Shown: positions 17,135 to 26,235, counted from the stretch's first letter. The stretch is 64,000 nt of DNA from Hyalangium versicolor (GCF_020103695.1 NZ_JAHXBF010000020.1:124001-188000), one strand, 5' to 3'. The notes: generated from the letters alone by a model not told the origin. Numbers and translations: made by a program.

Positions 17135-18127
17135 ATGAGATGGCCCATGGCGACGGCTTGTGTCGTGGTTCTCGTGCTGGCGGGCGCTGGCGCGTGCTCT
17201 TCCGATCCGGACACCCAGACTCCGGAGGACTCGGGTGTATCGGATGGTGGCTCCCTCCCCGGTGATGGGGGGAACTCGTCTCCCGATGGAGGGCGTCCGG
17301 ATGGTGGCGGCCAGACGACGGACGGCGGGACGGATGGTGGGACTTCGTTTGCCAAGAGTGCCAAGCGGGGGATTGCCTATGACATCGCGACTCCCGCGGA
17401 CATGGCGGCGCTCTCTCCGGGCGTGAGCTGGTGGTACGACTGGAGCTCGCAGCCGAATGCGGGAGTGCCGTCGGACTTCCGGTCCCGCTATGGCGTGGAC
17501 TTCATCCCCATGTTGTGGAACGGGAATTTCAACGCGGCCAACATCGAGGCCTTCCTCAAGGCCAACCCGCACATCCAGTACCTGCTGCTCCTCAACGAGC
17601 CCAACCTCACGGATCAGGCCAACATGTCGCCCCAGGATGCGGCGGCACTGTGGCCTCGGTACGAGGCTGTGGCGGAGCACACTGGCGTCAAGCTCGTGGG
17701 CCCTGCGATGAACTGGGGCACGTTGCAGGGATATTCGGATCCGGTGGTGTGGCTGGATGCGTTCTATGCGGCCTATCGGAGCGCGAACGGGAATCGGGAT
17801 CCGCGCATCGATTACTTGGCGTTCCACTGGTACGACTACGGGCTGGCGGGGCAGCTCGATCGGCTCAAGAAGTACGGCAAGTCGTTCTGGGTCACCGAGT
17901 TCGCCAACTGCCACAGGCAGAATGACGGTGCGCAGATTGACTCGGTGGCCAAGGCGAAGGCCCAGATGACGGAGATGGTCTCTGTCTGCGAGAACCGTGC
18001 GGATGTGTTCCGCTACGCGTGGTTCACGGGCCGGTGGACCAATGATCCGTGCTACGCGAGCTTGCTGGGGGCTCCGGGAGTGCTGACGGAGTTGGGCCAG
18101 CACTACATCTCGCTTCCCTACAAGTGA
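17135..18127 (+). CDS. GH128-like (Asl1-type) glycoside hydrolase lipoprotein
   Basis: The 330-residue product starts at ATG 17135 with AGGAGG just upstream. A signal peptide with lipobox GAGAC (Cys 21) is followed by a Gly/Asp/Ser-rich linker to about residue 70, typical of myxobacterial surface lipoproteins. The catalytic domain matches the Asl1-like/GH128 family: KRGIAYD, VSWWYDWSSQPN, FIPMLWNG, LLLLNEPN (acid/base Glu 155), AFHWYDYG and FWVTEFAN (nucleophile Glu 255). Family members cut beta-1,3-glucan, such as fungal walls, which suits a predator, but this substrate is inferred. Confidence 0.88.
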   Translation: MRWPMATACVVVLVLAGAGACSSDPDTQTPEDSGVSDGGSLPGDGGNSSPDGGRPDGGGQTTDGGTDGGTSFAKSAKRGIAYDIATPADMAALSPGVSWWYDWSSQPNAGVPSDFRSRYGVDFIPMLWNGNFNAANIEAFLKANPHIQYLLLLNEPNLTDQANMSPQDAAALWPRYEAVAEHTGVKLVGPAMNWGTLQGYSDPVVWLDAFYAAYRSANGNRDPRIDYLAFHWYDYGLAGQLDRLKKYGKSFWVTEFANCHRQNDGAQIDSVAKAKAQMTEMVSVCENRADVFRYAWFTGRWTNDPCYASLLGAPGVLTELGQHYISLPYK

Positions 18128-18215
18128 CGCGCTCCCGGTCCACCTGGGGGACACGGGCACCCTGAAGAGGGAGACCGCCCCTGTCGGCCGCGTTTCGGGC
18201 CAACTGCTAGGGCCA

Positions 18216-18317
18216 GCGTACCAGTGGGTCCAGACCGGCTGGACCGGGACTCCTGTGGAGCTTGACTCCCCCGGGTCTACACACGGCAGGCTGGGGCTCC
18301 GAGGTTGGGGAAGGAGC
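18216..18317 (+). repeat. Homologous leader, copy 1 (before PNP-NACHT-WD40 gene)
   Basis: This stretch is homologous to 25071-25172 and 26236-26336. It starts GCGTACCAGTGGGTCCAGA and has a conserved core beginning TTGACTC (18262), then ACACGGCAGGCTGGGGC. It ends at the ribosome site AAGGAGC just before the GTG start at 18323. The remaining gap between the GH128-like gene and this copy (18128-18215) shows nothing else clear. It is likely a shared promoter or 5' leader. Confidence 0.65.
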
Positions 18318-18322
18318 CTGAC

Positions 18323-21300
18323 GTGGGGTTTCGCCGGTACGATGTGCTCATCATCACCGCGCTGCTCGATGAGCTCGACGCTGTGCTTGCTCTCGGTGAG
18401 GGCGGCAAGGATGGCTGGGAGACCGCGAAGGATGGGAATGGCTTTCCCTTTCACTTTCGTGAGCTTCCTCGGGAGGACGGTGAGCCTCTGCGCGTGGCGG
18501 CTGCCTCGTTCGATGAGATGGGTGGCGATGCCACCGCGCTCCGAGCGACGGCGCTCATCAAGTTTCTCGACCCGGCGTGCCTGGCGATGTGCGGTATCTG
18601 CGCTGGGAAGAAGAAGGACGTCTTCCTGGGCGACGTCATCGTCGCGAGCCGCGTCTATCGCTACGACGCTGGAAAGTTCTCCGCTGGCCGGCGCGATGAG
18701 GAGGGGCTTCGCGTCGAGGAGTTCTTCCATGACTTCAAGACCTTCAACCTCAAGGACACTTGGCGGGTGGATGCCGCCTACTTCGCACGCGACAAGGACT
18801 GGGCTGCCGAACTTGTGAAGACTCGGCCGCTCTCCCTGGAGACTCAGGAGAAGTGGTTCCTTCGAGTACTCCTCGAGCAGGAACTGCACGGCGCAGCAGC
18901 CCCGGACAAGCATCCAGATCGGAAGAAGGAGTGCCCCACGTTCAGCACAGTGAGGGATCGGCTCCGGCAACGCGGCCTGCTGGTGAACAAGCCAGGCGTC
19001 CTCGCGCTGACCGAGGAGGGCAGGGGATACGCGATTGACCTCTCGCACGAGGATGAAGCACCGAAGGACCCGGAGTTTCGTGTCCACGTGGGACCCATCG
19101 CCACGGGCGAGATCGTCCAGAAGGATCCCGAGCTGTTCCAGCGTTTGGAGAAGATCGGACGCAAGACCCTGGGCGCTGAGATGGAGGCAGCAGCGATTGG
19201 CCGGGTTGGCGAGCACCTCGGGCGCCCGACGCTCATCGTCAAAGCGGTCTCGGACTACGGGGATGAGGACAAGGATGACGCTTTCCGGAAGTTCGCCACG
19301 CATGCCGCGGCGCAGGTGCTGATCCGGCTGTTGCTCCGAAACCTGGAGCCTGTCGCCCAGCAACTCGAAGACTTCTCCGAGGCCGAACCGCACGACTCCA
19401 GGGCGCTCCGCTTCGAGCGCATGGGCCTGGATCGCAGGGATGATCTGCTCTCCCAGGTGCAGACGCTTGCCAGGCTGCGCATGGAGACCAGGGGAGAGAC
19501 GGCGGAAATCGTCCGGGTCCGCGCGCCGGCGCCTTTCGGAGGGTATCTCCGCGTGTCGAAGGTGGAGGGAGCTGTCACGAGCGTCTCTCCGATTGCCGTG
19601 GTCGATGCTCTCACCCTTGATGTCCTCGAAGCTTTTCTCGACACGATCGATGCTCGCTATCGGAGGAATGATCCGAGCATCCAGTCCGTGCTGGTCTACG
19701 GCGGTGCCCCTCCGTCGGACGACGTGCTCGCCAGGGCCAGGAAGAGGCGCGTCTTCCCTCGCAGCTTCACCGAGTATCAGGGGCTCATCGACTTCCGTGG
19801 CTATTCGAACCGCCAGTTGGATCGGCTCGAAAAGGACCTCGTCTACCCGCCCGCGCTCTACGTCGCCCAGCGGGCGGTGATTCACTCGGAAGGCGGTGAA
19901 TTCAGCACGGCGGACGTTCTGGGGGAACTCAACACCCTGCTGGTTTCACCCCATCCTCGCTTCATCCTGGTGCTCGGAGAGTTCGGCGCGGGCAAGACGT
20001 TTCTGCTCCATGAACTGGCCCGCAGGATGATCAAGGATGGAGGGCCGCTCGTCCCTGTTCTCATCGAGATGCGGACGCTCGAGAAGGCGCAGGAGTTGAA
20101 CGCGCTGGTGAGCCAGCACATGGCCAAGGCGGGTGAGGAGCGGATCGATCTGCCAGCCTTTCACTACATGCTCTCTCATGGGCGGATCGCACTGCTGTTC
20201 GATGGCTTCGACGAGCTGGCGCTTCGGGTCAGCTATGAGCGCGCGGTCGAGCACTTCTCCACGTTGATCCAGGCCGCCCAGGGCGAGGCCAAGATCGTCA
20301 TCACCAGCCGTACCCAGCACTTCTACTCGGATCGGCAGGTGGTGAGCGCGCTCGGGGAGCAGGCCAGCTCCCAGCGAGGATATCGGCTGGTCAAGCTCCA
20401 GCGCTTCACGCACGAGCAGGTCCAGGCCTTCCTGGAGAAGCGGCTGGGTGACCCGGTGAAGGCGGCTCAGCGCTTGAAGTTGCTCTCCGAGGTGAGGGAT
20501 CTGCTGGGGTTGGCGGAGAACCCGCGCATGCTCGGGTTCATCGCGGACATCGATGAGAGGAAGTTGCTGGAGGCCCGGGAGCGCGACAGGGAGATCACCT
20601 CGGCCCGGTTGTACGAGATGCTGCTGAGGCAATGGCTCGATTATGAGCGCAACCGGGCTGATGCACCTGGGGGGCTCGTGGGGCTCACGGTGGTCCAGCG
20701 TTGGAGGGCGGTCACCGAGGTGGCGATGAGGCTCTGGCACGAGACGAGCCCGAGTCTCAACATCCTGGAACTGCCCGCCGAGCTGACTGCTGCGGTGAAG
20801 GAGTTGGCGGAGCACACGCTTAGTTCTGCGGAGGTCCAGCACCAGATCGGCTCTGGGACGCTTCTGGTGCGAGATGAGGGCAACAACTTCTCGTTCATTC
20901 ACCAGTCGGTGATGGAGTGGCTGGTGGCGAAGGCCGTCTCCGAGGAGATCCTTCAGGGAGGCGCGGCAGTGGTAGTGCTCCGAGCGCGGGAGATGTCTCC
21001 GTTGATGGCGGACTTCGTCTGGGGGCTGGCAGGGCGCAAGGAGGCGGAGGAGTGGGCGCGGCAGGTACTCAGGGATGAGGCCCCGAGTGCCATCCAGAAG
21101 AATGCCCTCCTCATGTTGAAGCGGCTTGGAGTCGAGGGACAGGTGGGGTTGCGGCTCGCAGGGCTGGATCTCAGCGGCAAGGACTTCTCTGGGCAGGACC
21201 TTCGAAATGCCGACCTCACAGGCGCGAATCTCACCGGTGCGAAGCTGGTCGGCACGGATCTGACGGGCGCGAAGCTGACCAAGGCCCTCTTGCGGAGGGC

Positions 21301-23464
21301 AGACCTGTCGCGGGCCATGCTCACGAAGGCCGATTTGCGAGGCGCGGACCTGCTCGGCGCTCGATTGGTGGGAGCCACTGCCAAAGCAGCTCTCCTCGCG
21401 GGTGCCATGCTCCGCCAAGCGAAGTTGAGCGGCGCCTGTTTTGACGAGGGTGCGCTGGAAGGGCTCGACAGACAGGCGTTGTTTGGCGCGGCGAGACCGG
21501 AGGTGCTCCATGCCTCGCCAACGGTGTCCTCGAATCTGCCTTGCTATGGCGTGGCGTTCAGCCCGGATGGAATCCTGCTTGCCGCGGGTAATGGCTTCGA
21601 GATCCGACTCTGGGATCTGGAGACTGGGAGCATGTTACGCACCCTCTCTGGTCACGACGAACTCGTCAGGAGCGTGTCGTTTTCGCCGGACGGAACCATG
21701 CTGGCTTCGGGCTCTGGGGATGGAACGGTGCGCTTGTGGGACATGGCTACAGGCACCGAGCGCCGCGTGCTCCAAGGGCCTGGGGCCAGCGTCATGAGCG
21801 TGTCGTTCTCGCCGGACGGAGCCACGCTGGCCTCGGGGGCATGGGGCGGCAAGGTGCGCCTGTGGGACGTGGCCACGGGCACCGAGCGCTGCGTGCTCCA
21901 AGGGCCTATGGCCAGAGTCATGAGCGTGTCGTTCTCACCGGACGGAGCCACGTTGGCCTCGGGCTCTGAGGACGGCAAGGTGCGCCTGTGGGATGTGGCC
22001 ATGGGCACCGAGCGCCGCGTGCTTCAAGGGCCTGCGGCCAGAGTCAGGAGCGTGTCGTTCTCGCCGGACGGAGCCACGTTGGCCTCGGGGGCATGGGACG
22101 GAACGGTACGCCTGTGGGACGTGGCCACGGGCACCGAGCGCCGCGTGCTTCAAGGGCCTGCAGCCAGCGTCATGAGCGTGTCGTTCTCACCGGACGGAGC
22201 CACGCTGGCATCAGGCTCCGATGACGGAACGGTACGCCTGTGGGATGTGGCCACGGGCACCGAGCGCCGCGTGCTCCAAGTACATGAGGCCAGCGTCATG
22301 AGCGTGTCGTTCTCGCTGGACGGAGCCACGCTGGCCTCGGGCGCGGGGAACGGAACGGTACGCCTGTGGGACGTGGCCACGGGCACCGAGCGCCGTGTGC
22401 TTCAAGGGTCTGGGGCCAGCGTCATGAGCGTGTCGTTCTCGTCGCACGGAGCCATGTTGGCCTCGGGCGCGGGGGACGGAACGGTGCGTCTGTGGAATGC
22501 GGCCACAGGCACCGAGTGCCGCGTGCACCGAGGGCCTGCGGACAGAGTCAGGAGCGTGTCGTTCTCGCCGGACGGAGCCACGTTGGCCTCGGGCGCGGGG
22601 GATGGAACAGTGCGCCTGTGGGACGTGGCCACGGGCACCGAGCGTCGCATGCTCCAAGAGCGGACGGACAGAGTCAGGAGCGTGTCGTTCTCACCGGACG
22701 GAGCCACGCTGGTTTCGGGCTCTGAGGACGGCAAGGTGCGCCTGTGGGACGTGGCCACGGGCACTGAGCGCCGCGTGCTCCGAGGGCATGCGGCCAGCGT
22801 CATGAGCGTGTCGTTCTCGCCGGACGGAGCCACGTTAGCCTCGGGGGCATGGGACGGAACGGTGCGCCTGTGGGATGTGACCACAGGCACCGAACGCCGC
22901 GTGCTCCAGGGGTCTGTGGACAGCGTCGTGAGCGTGTCGTTCTCGCCGGACGGAGCCACGTTGGCCTCGGGCGCATGGGATGGAAGGGTGCTCCTGTGGG
23001 ATGTGGTCACAGGCGCTGAGCGCCGCGTGCTCCAAGGACCTGCGGCTAGAGTCAGGAGCGTGTCGTTCTCGCCGGACGGAGCCACGCTGGCTTCGGGCTC
23101 CGAGGACGGAAAGGTGCGCCTGTGGGACGTGGCTACGGGCACCAAGCGCCGCGTGCTCCGAGGGCATGCGGACAGAGTCTGGAGCGTGTCGTTCTCGCCG
23201 GACGGAGCCATGCTGGCCTCAGGCTCCGAGGACGGAACGGTACGTCTGTGGGATGTGTTCTCGGCCGAGTTCCTTGCGGCTCTCGTGTCCTTGGAGGAAG
23301 GATGGGTGGCGTTCACCACGGATGGTCGCTATCGCTCTGGAGGCAACCTCGGCGGTGCTTTCTGGCACGCCGTCGCCTTGTGCCGATTCGAGCCGGGTGA
23401 ACTTACCCCCTCGCTCCACGTTCCCGATGAGGAGCCTCTGCATCGGCTTCCGCGTTCCGCTTGA
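18323..23464 (+). CDS. PNP-NACHT-pentapeptide-WD40 STAND protein (defence-like)
   Basis: The 1713-residue protein starts at GTG 18323 with AAGGAG upstream; the paralogue at 26342 starts the same way. Residues of about 6-340 are a nucleoside-phosphorylase/MTAN-like domain: DVLIITALLDELDAVL, GICAGKKKDVFLGDVIVAS, VGPIATGEIV, GAEMEAAAIG and KAVSDYGDE. A winged-helix-like insert is at about 215-240. A conserved linker follows to about 510. The NACHT ATPase has Walker A GEFGAGKT (about 552) and Walker B RIALLFDGFDEL (about 620). Pentapeptide repeats are at about 945-1035. Fourteen WD40 repeats at about 1073-1660 would make two seven-bladed propellers. Such STAND proteins sense a ligand, oligomerise and fire the effector, here probably nucleotide or nucleoside cleavage. 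Antiphage function is inferred. Confidence 0.9.
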   Translation: MGFRRYDVLIITALLDELDAVLALGEGGKDGWETAKDGNGFPFHFRELPREDGEPLRVAAASFDEMGGDATALRATALIKFLDPACLAMCGICAGKKKDVFLGDVIVASRVYRYDAGKFSAGRRDEEGLRVEEFFHDFKTFNLKDTWRVDAAYFARDKDWAAELVKTRPLSLETQEKWFLRVLLEQELHGAAAPDKHPDRKKECPTFSTVRDRLRQRGLLVNKPGVLALTEEGRGYAIDLSHEDEAPKDPEFRVHVGPIATGEIVQKDPELFQRLEKIGRKTLGAEMEAAAIGRVGEHLGRPTLIVKAVSDYGDEDKDDAFRKFATHAAAQVLIRLLLRNLEPVAQQLEDFSEAEPHDSRALRFERMGLDRRDDLLSQVQTLARLRMETRGETAEIVRVRAPAPFGGYLRVSKVEGAVTSVSPIAVVDALTLDVLEAFLDTIDARYRRNDPSIQSVLVYGGAPPSDDVLARARKRRVFPRSFTEYQGLIDFRGYSNRQLDRLEKDLVYPPALYVAQRAVIHSEGGEFSTADVLGELNTLLVSPHPRFILVLGEFGAGKTFLLHELARRMIKDGGPLVPVLIEMRTLEKAQELNALVSQHMAKAGEERIDLPAFHYMLSHGRIALLFDGFDELALRVSYERAVEHFSTLIQAAQGEAKIVITSRTQHFYSDRQVVSALGEQASSQRGYRLVKLQRFTHEQVQAFLEKRLGDPVKAAQRLKLLSEVRDLLGLAENPRMLGFIADIDERKLLEARERDREITSARLYEMLLRQWLDYERNRADAPGGLVGLTVVQRWRAVTEVAMRLWHETSPSLNILELPAELTAAVKELAEHTLSSAEVQHQIGSGTLLVRDEGNNFSFIHQSVMEWLVAKAVSEEILQGGAAVVVLRAREMSPLMADFVWGLAGRKEAEEWARQVLRDEAPSAIQKNALLMLKRLGVEGQVGLRLAGLDLSGKDFSGQDLRNADLTGANLTGAKLVGTDLTGAKLTKALLRRADLSRAMLTKADLRGADLLGARLVGATAKAALLAGAMLRQAKLSGACFDEGALEGLDRQALFGAARPEVLHASPTVSSNLPCYGVAFSPDGILLAAGNGFEIRLWDLETGSMLRTLSGHDELVRSVSFSPDGTMLASGSGDGTVRLWDMATGTERRVLQGPGASVMSVSFSPDGATLASGAWGGKVRLWDVATGTERCVLQGPMARVMSVSFSPDGATLASGSEDGKVRLWDVAMGTERRVLQGPAARVRSVSFSPDGATLASGAWDGTVRLWDVATGTERRVLQGPAASVMSVSFSPDGATLASGSDDGTVRLWDVATGTERRVLQVHEASVMSVSFSLDGATLASGAGNGTVRLWDVATGTERRVLQGSGASVMSVSFSSHGAMLASGAGDGTVRLWNAATGTECRVHRGPADRVRSVSFSPDGATLASGAGDGTVRLWDVATGTERRMLQERTDRVRSVSFSPDGATLVSGSEDGKVRLWDVATGTERRVLRGHAASVMSVSFSPDGATLASGAWDGTVRLWDVTTGTERRVLQGSVDSVVSVSFSPDGATLASGAWDGRVLLWDVVTGAERRVLQGPAARVRSVSFSPDGATLASGSEDGKVRLWDVATGTKRRVLRGHADRVWSVSFSPDGAMLASGSEDGTVRLWDVFSAEFLAALVSLEEGWVAFTTDGRYRSGGNLGGAFWHAVALCRFEPGELTPSLHVPDEEPLHRLPRSA
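21539..23302 (+). repeat. Fourteen 126-bp WD40 units in the PNP-NACHT gene
   Basis: Thirteen uninterrupted 126-bp units fill 21665-23302 exactly (13 x 126 = 1638), preceded by one divergent unit. Each encodes 42 residues on the plan V-x-SVSFSPDGATLASG-x3-G-x-VRLWDVATGTERRVL. The DNA between units is nearly identical. Differences cluster at unit positions 2, 17-19, 21, 37 and 39-42. Confidence 0.9.
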
Positions 23465-23516
23465 TGCTCCGACACGGAGCTTCTCATTCCTTCAACCTCT
23501 CGCCACGTGAGTTCTG

Positions 23517-25007
23517 TCACGGGGCTGGGTCGCTGTGCGGCGCCGTACTCTCGTGAGGCTGGGAGAGCCGTCTCGTGGGTGTTGTTGTGGTGGGACGCTG
23601 TCTGGGGGCGACGATAGGCAGGTAGCAAGCGCCTTGGTACATGGAGCCGCCGACTGACTCACACTGCTCTTGCTCGAACGAGGTTTTCATCCAGCAGCTG
23701 TTGTTGAGGGCCACCTGCTGCTTGTGAGGGCAGCGTCCCTTCGCATCGGGCTTTGCCTGTCCTGGCTCTGGCTCGGGAGGTGTGTCCGCGACCATTCCCT
23801 CTGGAGCAGAGGGCGTAGGCACGTCCACCGCAGAGGCAGACACTGCGGCCTCGCCGAGCCCTACGGGGCCCGCATCCGCTGGGCCGCCCACTGAGGCTGC
23901 TCGGGTTTCACTGAGTGTCCCTTCGGGGCCTCCAGGAGCCATCCATGCCGCCAACGTGGCCAGTGTTCCTGCTGCTGCGGCGATCGCAATCCAGGCCCGC
24001 CAGGAGCGAGTGTCCGCTCGTAACCCAGGAGGTACGCTGGGCGTTCCGGTGCTGGGAGGCTGCCCATCCCTCGTGTCCTGTGCGTGGAAGTCCACCGACA
24101 CGCGGGTGCCCAGGGAAGTCGTGGCCGCTCGTTCCATGTCCCGGGCCAGTTGCAAGGCAGTGCCGCGCTGCTCGGGATTCAGCGAGAGCATGCGCAGAAT
24201 GAGTTCGCGCAGCGGCGCGTCCACCCGAGCCGAGTACAACGACTGGGGAAGCACCAGCGAGTCCACGCTCCAGACACCGTGCTCGTCCCGTTGCGCCTCG
24301 CCCAGCTGCGGGTAGGCCCCCGTCACGAGCCTGCACGCGGTGACTCCCAATGCGAACAGGTCATCCGCGGGCAGGGCCCGATACGCCGCAGTGGCCGCCC
24401 GGCCGTGCTGAACGAAGAACTGCCAGGCCTCCGGGGAACGGTAGGCCGGAGTCCCCGGTGGCAGCGGCGGCGGAGTGAGGGTGTCCACTCCCGGGTATGT
24501 GCACGAGCCGAAGTCGGTGAGGAAGACCCGGCCGTCCCAGCGCCGCACCAGGATGTTGGCCCCCTTCACGTCCCGGTGCACGGCCTCCTGGGCGTGCAAG
24601 GCCTGCAGCGCCAGCGCCGTCTGGGCCAGCACCCGGAGCACCTGCTGCGAGTCCGGGCGGTACATCCGCGCCCAGTCGTACAGCGGCACTCCGTCCACGA
24701 ACTCCATCGCTATATAAGGATGGAGCGGGCCGTCCGGGTGGAGCCACTCCCCATGCTCCACCAGGCGCGGGATGTGAGGGTGGTGCAGCCGAGACAGCAA
24801 CTCCACCTCTCGCGCAAAGCGCGGATCCCCCGGGAGCATCGCCAGCTTGAGAGCCACCGGTGGGGTCTGCTCGGCGCCCACGCGAACCGCTCGGTAGACG
24901 GCGCCGTAGACACCACCGCCTGCCCACTCCACCACGCGCCAGGGCCCCACCTGCGTGCCGAGAGGTAGGAATGCCGGATGCTGGCTCGGAGGGGATGCAC
25001 TCGTCAT
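23517..25007 (-). CDS. Ser/Thr protein kinase with Cys-containing ectodomain
   Basis: The 496-residue protein starts at ATG 25007 (MTSASPP); a TTG further upstream is possible but weaker. The Hanks-type kinase domain spans about 17-300: Gly loop AGGGVYGAVY, VALK (Lys 54), Glu 67, HRDVKGAN (Asp 146), TDFGS (Asp 165) and GTPAYRSPEA. Activity is therefore expected. A Pro-rich segment and one membrane span (WIAIAAAAGTLATLAAWM, about 350) lead to an outside part with four Cys (CPHKQ, NSCW, EQCES, GACYLP) and a Thr/Pro tail. The layout is one used by many myxobacterial Pkn receptors. It lies between the two NACHT genes on the opposite strand, 52 bases from the NACHT stop. Confidence 0.93.
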   Translation of the reverse strand: MTSASPPSQHPAFLPLGTQVGPWRVVEWAGGGVYGAVYRAVRVGAEQTPPVALKLAMLPGDPRFAREVELLSRLHHPHIPRLVEHGEWLHPDGPLHPYIAMEFVDGVPLYDWARMYRPDSQQVLRVLAQTALALQALHAQEAVHRDVKGANILVRRWDGRVFLTDFGSCTYPGVDTLTPPPLPPGTPAYRSPEAWQFFVQHGRAATAAYRALPADDLFALGVTACRLVTGAYPQLGEAQRDEHGVWSVDSLVLPQSLYSARVDAPLRELILRMLSLNPEQRGTALQLARDMERAATTSLGTRVSVDFHAQDTRDGQPPSTGTPSVPPGLRADTRSWRAWIAIAAAAGTLATLAAWMAPGGPEGTLSETRAASVGGPADAGPVGLGEAAVSASAVDVPTPSAPEGMVADTPPEPEPGQAKPDAKGRCPHKQQVALNNSCWMKTSFEQEQCESVGGSMYQGACYLPIVAPRQRPTTTTPTRRLSQPHESTAPHSDPAP

Positions 25008-25070
25008 CTGGGCTCGGGGAAGGGGAGGGGCTCCCGGGGTGGCCAGTGCCGGAGCCAACTGGCCCTACCA

Positions 25071-25172
25071 GCATACCAGTGGGTTCGGAGTGCGCGGCCA
25101 GGGGGCTGGTGCCGCTGGACTCGCAGGGGACCGCTCACGGCAGGCCAGGGGGGCCAGGTCGTGCAGGGTTGG
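25071..25172 (+). repeat. Homologous leader, copy 2 (before Rpn-like gene)
   Basis: This copy starts GCATACCAGTGGGTTCGGA and has the core TGGACTCGCAGGG (25116) and CTCACGGCAGGCCAGGGG, clearly alignable with copies 1 and 3. It lies in the 247-base divergent gap between the kinase start (25007) and the Rpn-like gene. The rest of the gap, 25173-25254, has a GGAGGAG at 25211 but no further repeat. Confidence 0.65.
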
Positions 25173-25254
25173 CAGGGAGACTGCATCCGCTCCTACAGGG
25201 TGGGTGTCCAGGAGGAGACCCAATAGGTCAGACCCCTTGCGTAGGGTGTCGGTC

Positions 25255-26205
25255 ATGGCATCTATGCAGCACGAGGGGCTTCTGCTCCTGTTCCGAAATC
25301 GCCCCACGCTGGCGCCCGAGCTGCTTCGAGACGCGCTCGGGCTCGAGCTGCCTCCCTACTCCGAGGCGCGAGTGGAGTCCGCCGAGCTGACCGAGGTGGT
25401 TCCCACCGAGTACCGAGCGGACCTTGTGGTGCTCCTGCTGGACGGCAAGCCGGTCTTCGCCATCGTGGTGGAGGTGCAGCTGTGGAGGGATGAGGACAAG
25501 CGCAAGACGTGGCCGCTGTATCTGACGAGCCTTCGGTCCCGAGTGAATTGCCCCACCGCGCTGCTGGTGGTGGCACCGGATGCGGGGATGGCCCGGTGGT
25601 GCGCCCAGCCCATCGCACTGGGCCATCCAGGCTTCGTGCTCCAGCCCCTGGTGGCCGGGCCGGACGCCATCCCAGTCCTTGTCGATGAGCGGGAGGCGCG
25701 CAAGGACCCGGAGCTGGCGGTGCTGTCGGCGATGGCCCACGGCCAGGAGAAGGCAGGACAGGCGATCGCGCAAGCAGTCATGGCAGCGGTGGAGGGCCTT
25801 GAAGAGGAACGAGTCCGCCTTTACGTTGACCTGGCCCTGTCCTCGCTCAGCGAGGCGGCCCGTAAAGCCCTGGAGGCGCTGATGAGAAGTGGTAGCTACG
25901 AGTACCAGAGCGAGTTTGCGCGCAAGTACGTCGCCCAGGGGCGAGAAGAGGGCCTTCAGCAGGGGCTTCAGAAAGGCGAGCAGGCAGCCTTGCTGGAGGT
26001 GCTCGACGCCCGAGGCCTCGAAGTGGATGCCGCCGCCCGCCAGCGAATCCTGAGCTGTACTGAACTGGCGCAGCTCAAGGCCTGGGTGCGCAAGGCAGTG
26101 ATCGCGAAGTCCGTGCAGGAACTCTTCGAGGATGAGCCCACGACCCCCACGGTCGGCAAGCCCGTCCGGAGCTCGAAGGCACCCAAGTCCCGCTCCAAGC
26201 GGTAA
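25255..26205 (+). CDS. Rpn/PD-(D/E)XK nuclease-like protein with DUF4351-type tail
   Basis: The 316-residue protein starts at ATG 25255 (MASMQHE); an ATG three codons later is also possible. The N-terminal half matches the PD-(D/E)XK fold of Rpn-type proteins: ELTEVVPTEYRADLVVLLLDGKPVFAIVVEVQL, where Asp and the E-V-Q replace the usual E-x-K. The C-terminus has the GREEGLQQGLQKGEQAALLEVLDARG helix and AQLKAWVRKAVIAKSVQELF seen in the DUF4351/Rpn families. These are called recombination-promoting nucleases or transposase-like proteins, yet are often plain host genes. It shares a leader with the two NACHT genes, which suggests co-regulation. Confidence 0.8.
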   Translation: MASMQHEGLLLLFRNRPTLAPELLRDALGLELPPYSEARVESAELTEVVPTEYRADLVVLLLDGKPVFAIVVEVQLWRDEDKRKTWPLYLTSLRSRVNCPTALLVVAPDAGMARWCAQPIALGHPGFVLQPLVAGPDAIPVLVDEREARKDPELAVLSAMAHGQEKAGQAIAQAVMAAVEGLEEERVRLYVDLALSSLSEAARKALEALMRSGSYEYQSEFARKYVAQGREEGLQQGLQKGEQAALLEVLDARGLEVDAAARQRILSCTELAQLKAWVRKAVIAKSVQELFEDEPTTPTVGKPVRSSKAPKSRSKR

Positions 26206-26235
26206 CCCTCAGAGCTGCGCCAGCAGGCCCTGCCC

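Noticed and set aside
18262..18295. TTGACT in the shared leader as a full sigma-70 type promoter
   Set aside because: The -35-like hexamer is conserved in two of three copies, but no convincing -10 sequence lies at 16-18 bases; kept only as a possible element.
17093..19885. 930-aa leftward frame across the GH128-like and NACHT genes
   Set aside because: Antisense shadow of strong domain matches.
25255..26205. Rpn-like gene as an active transposon
   Set aside because: There are no terminal inverted repeats or target duplications around it, and the catalytic Lys position is Gln.
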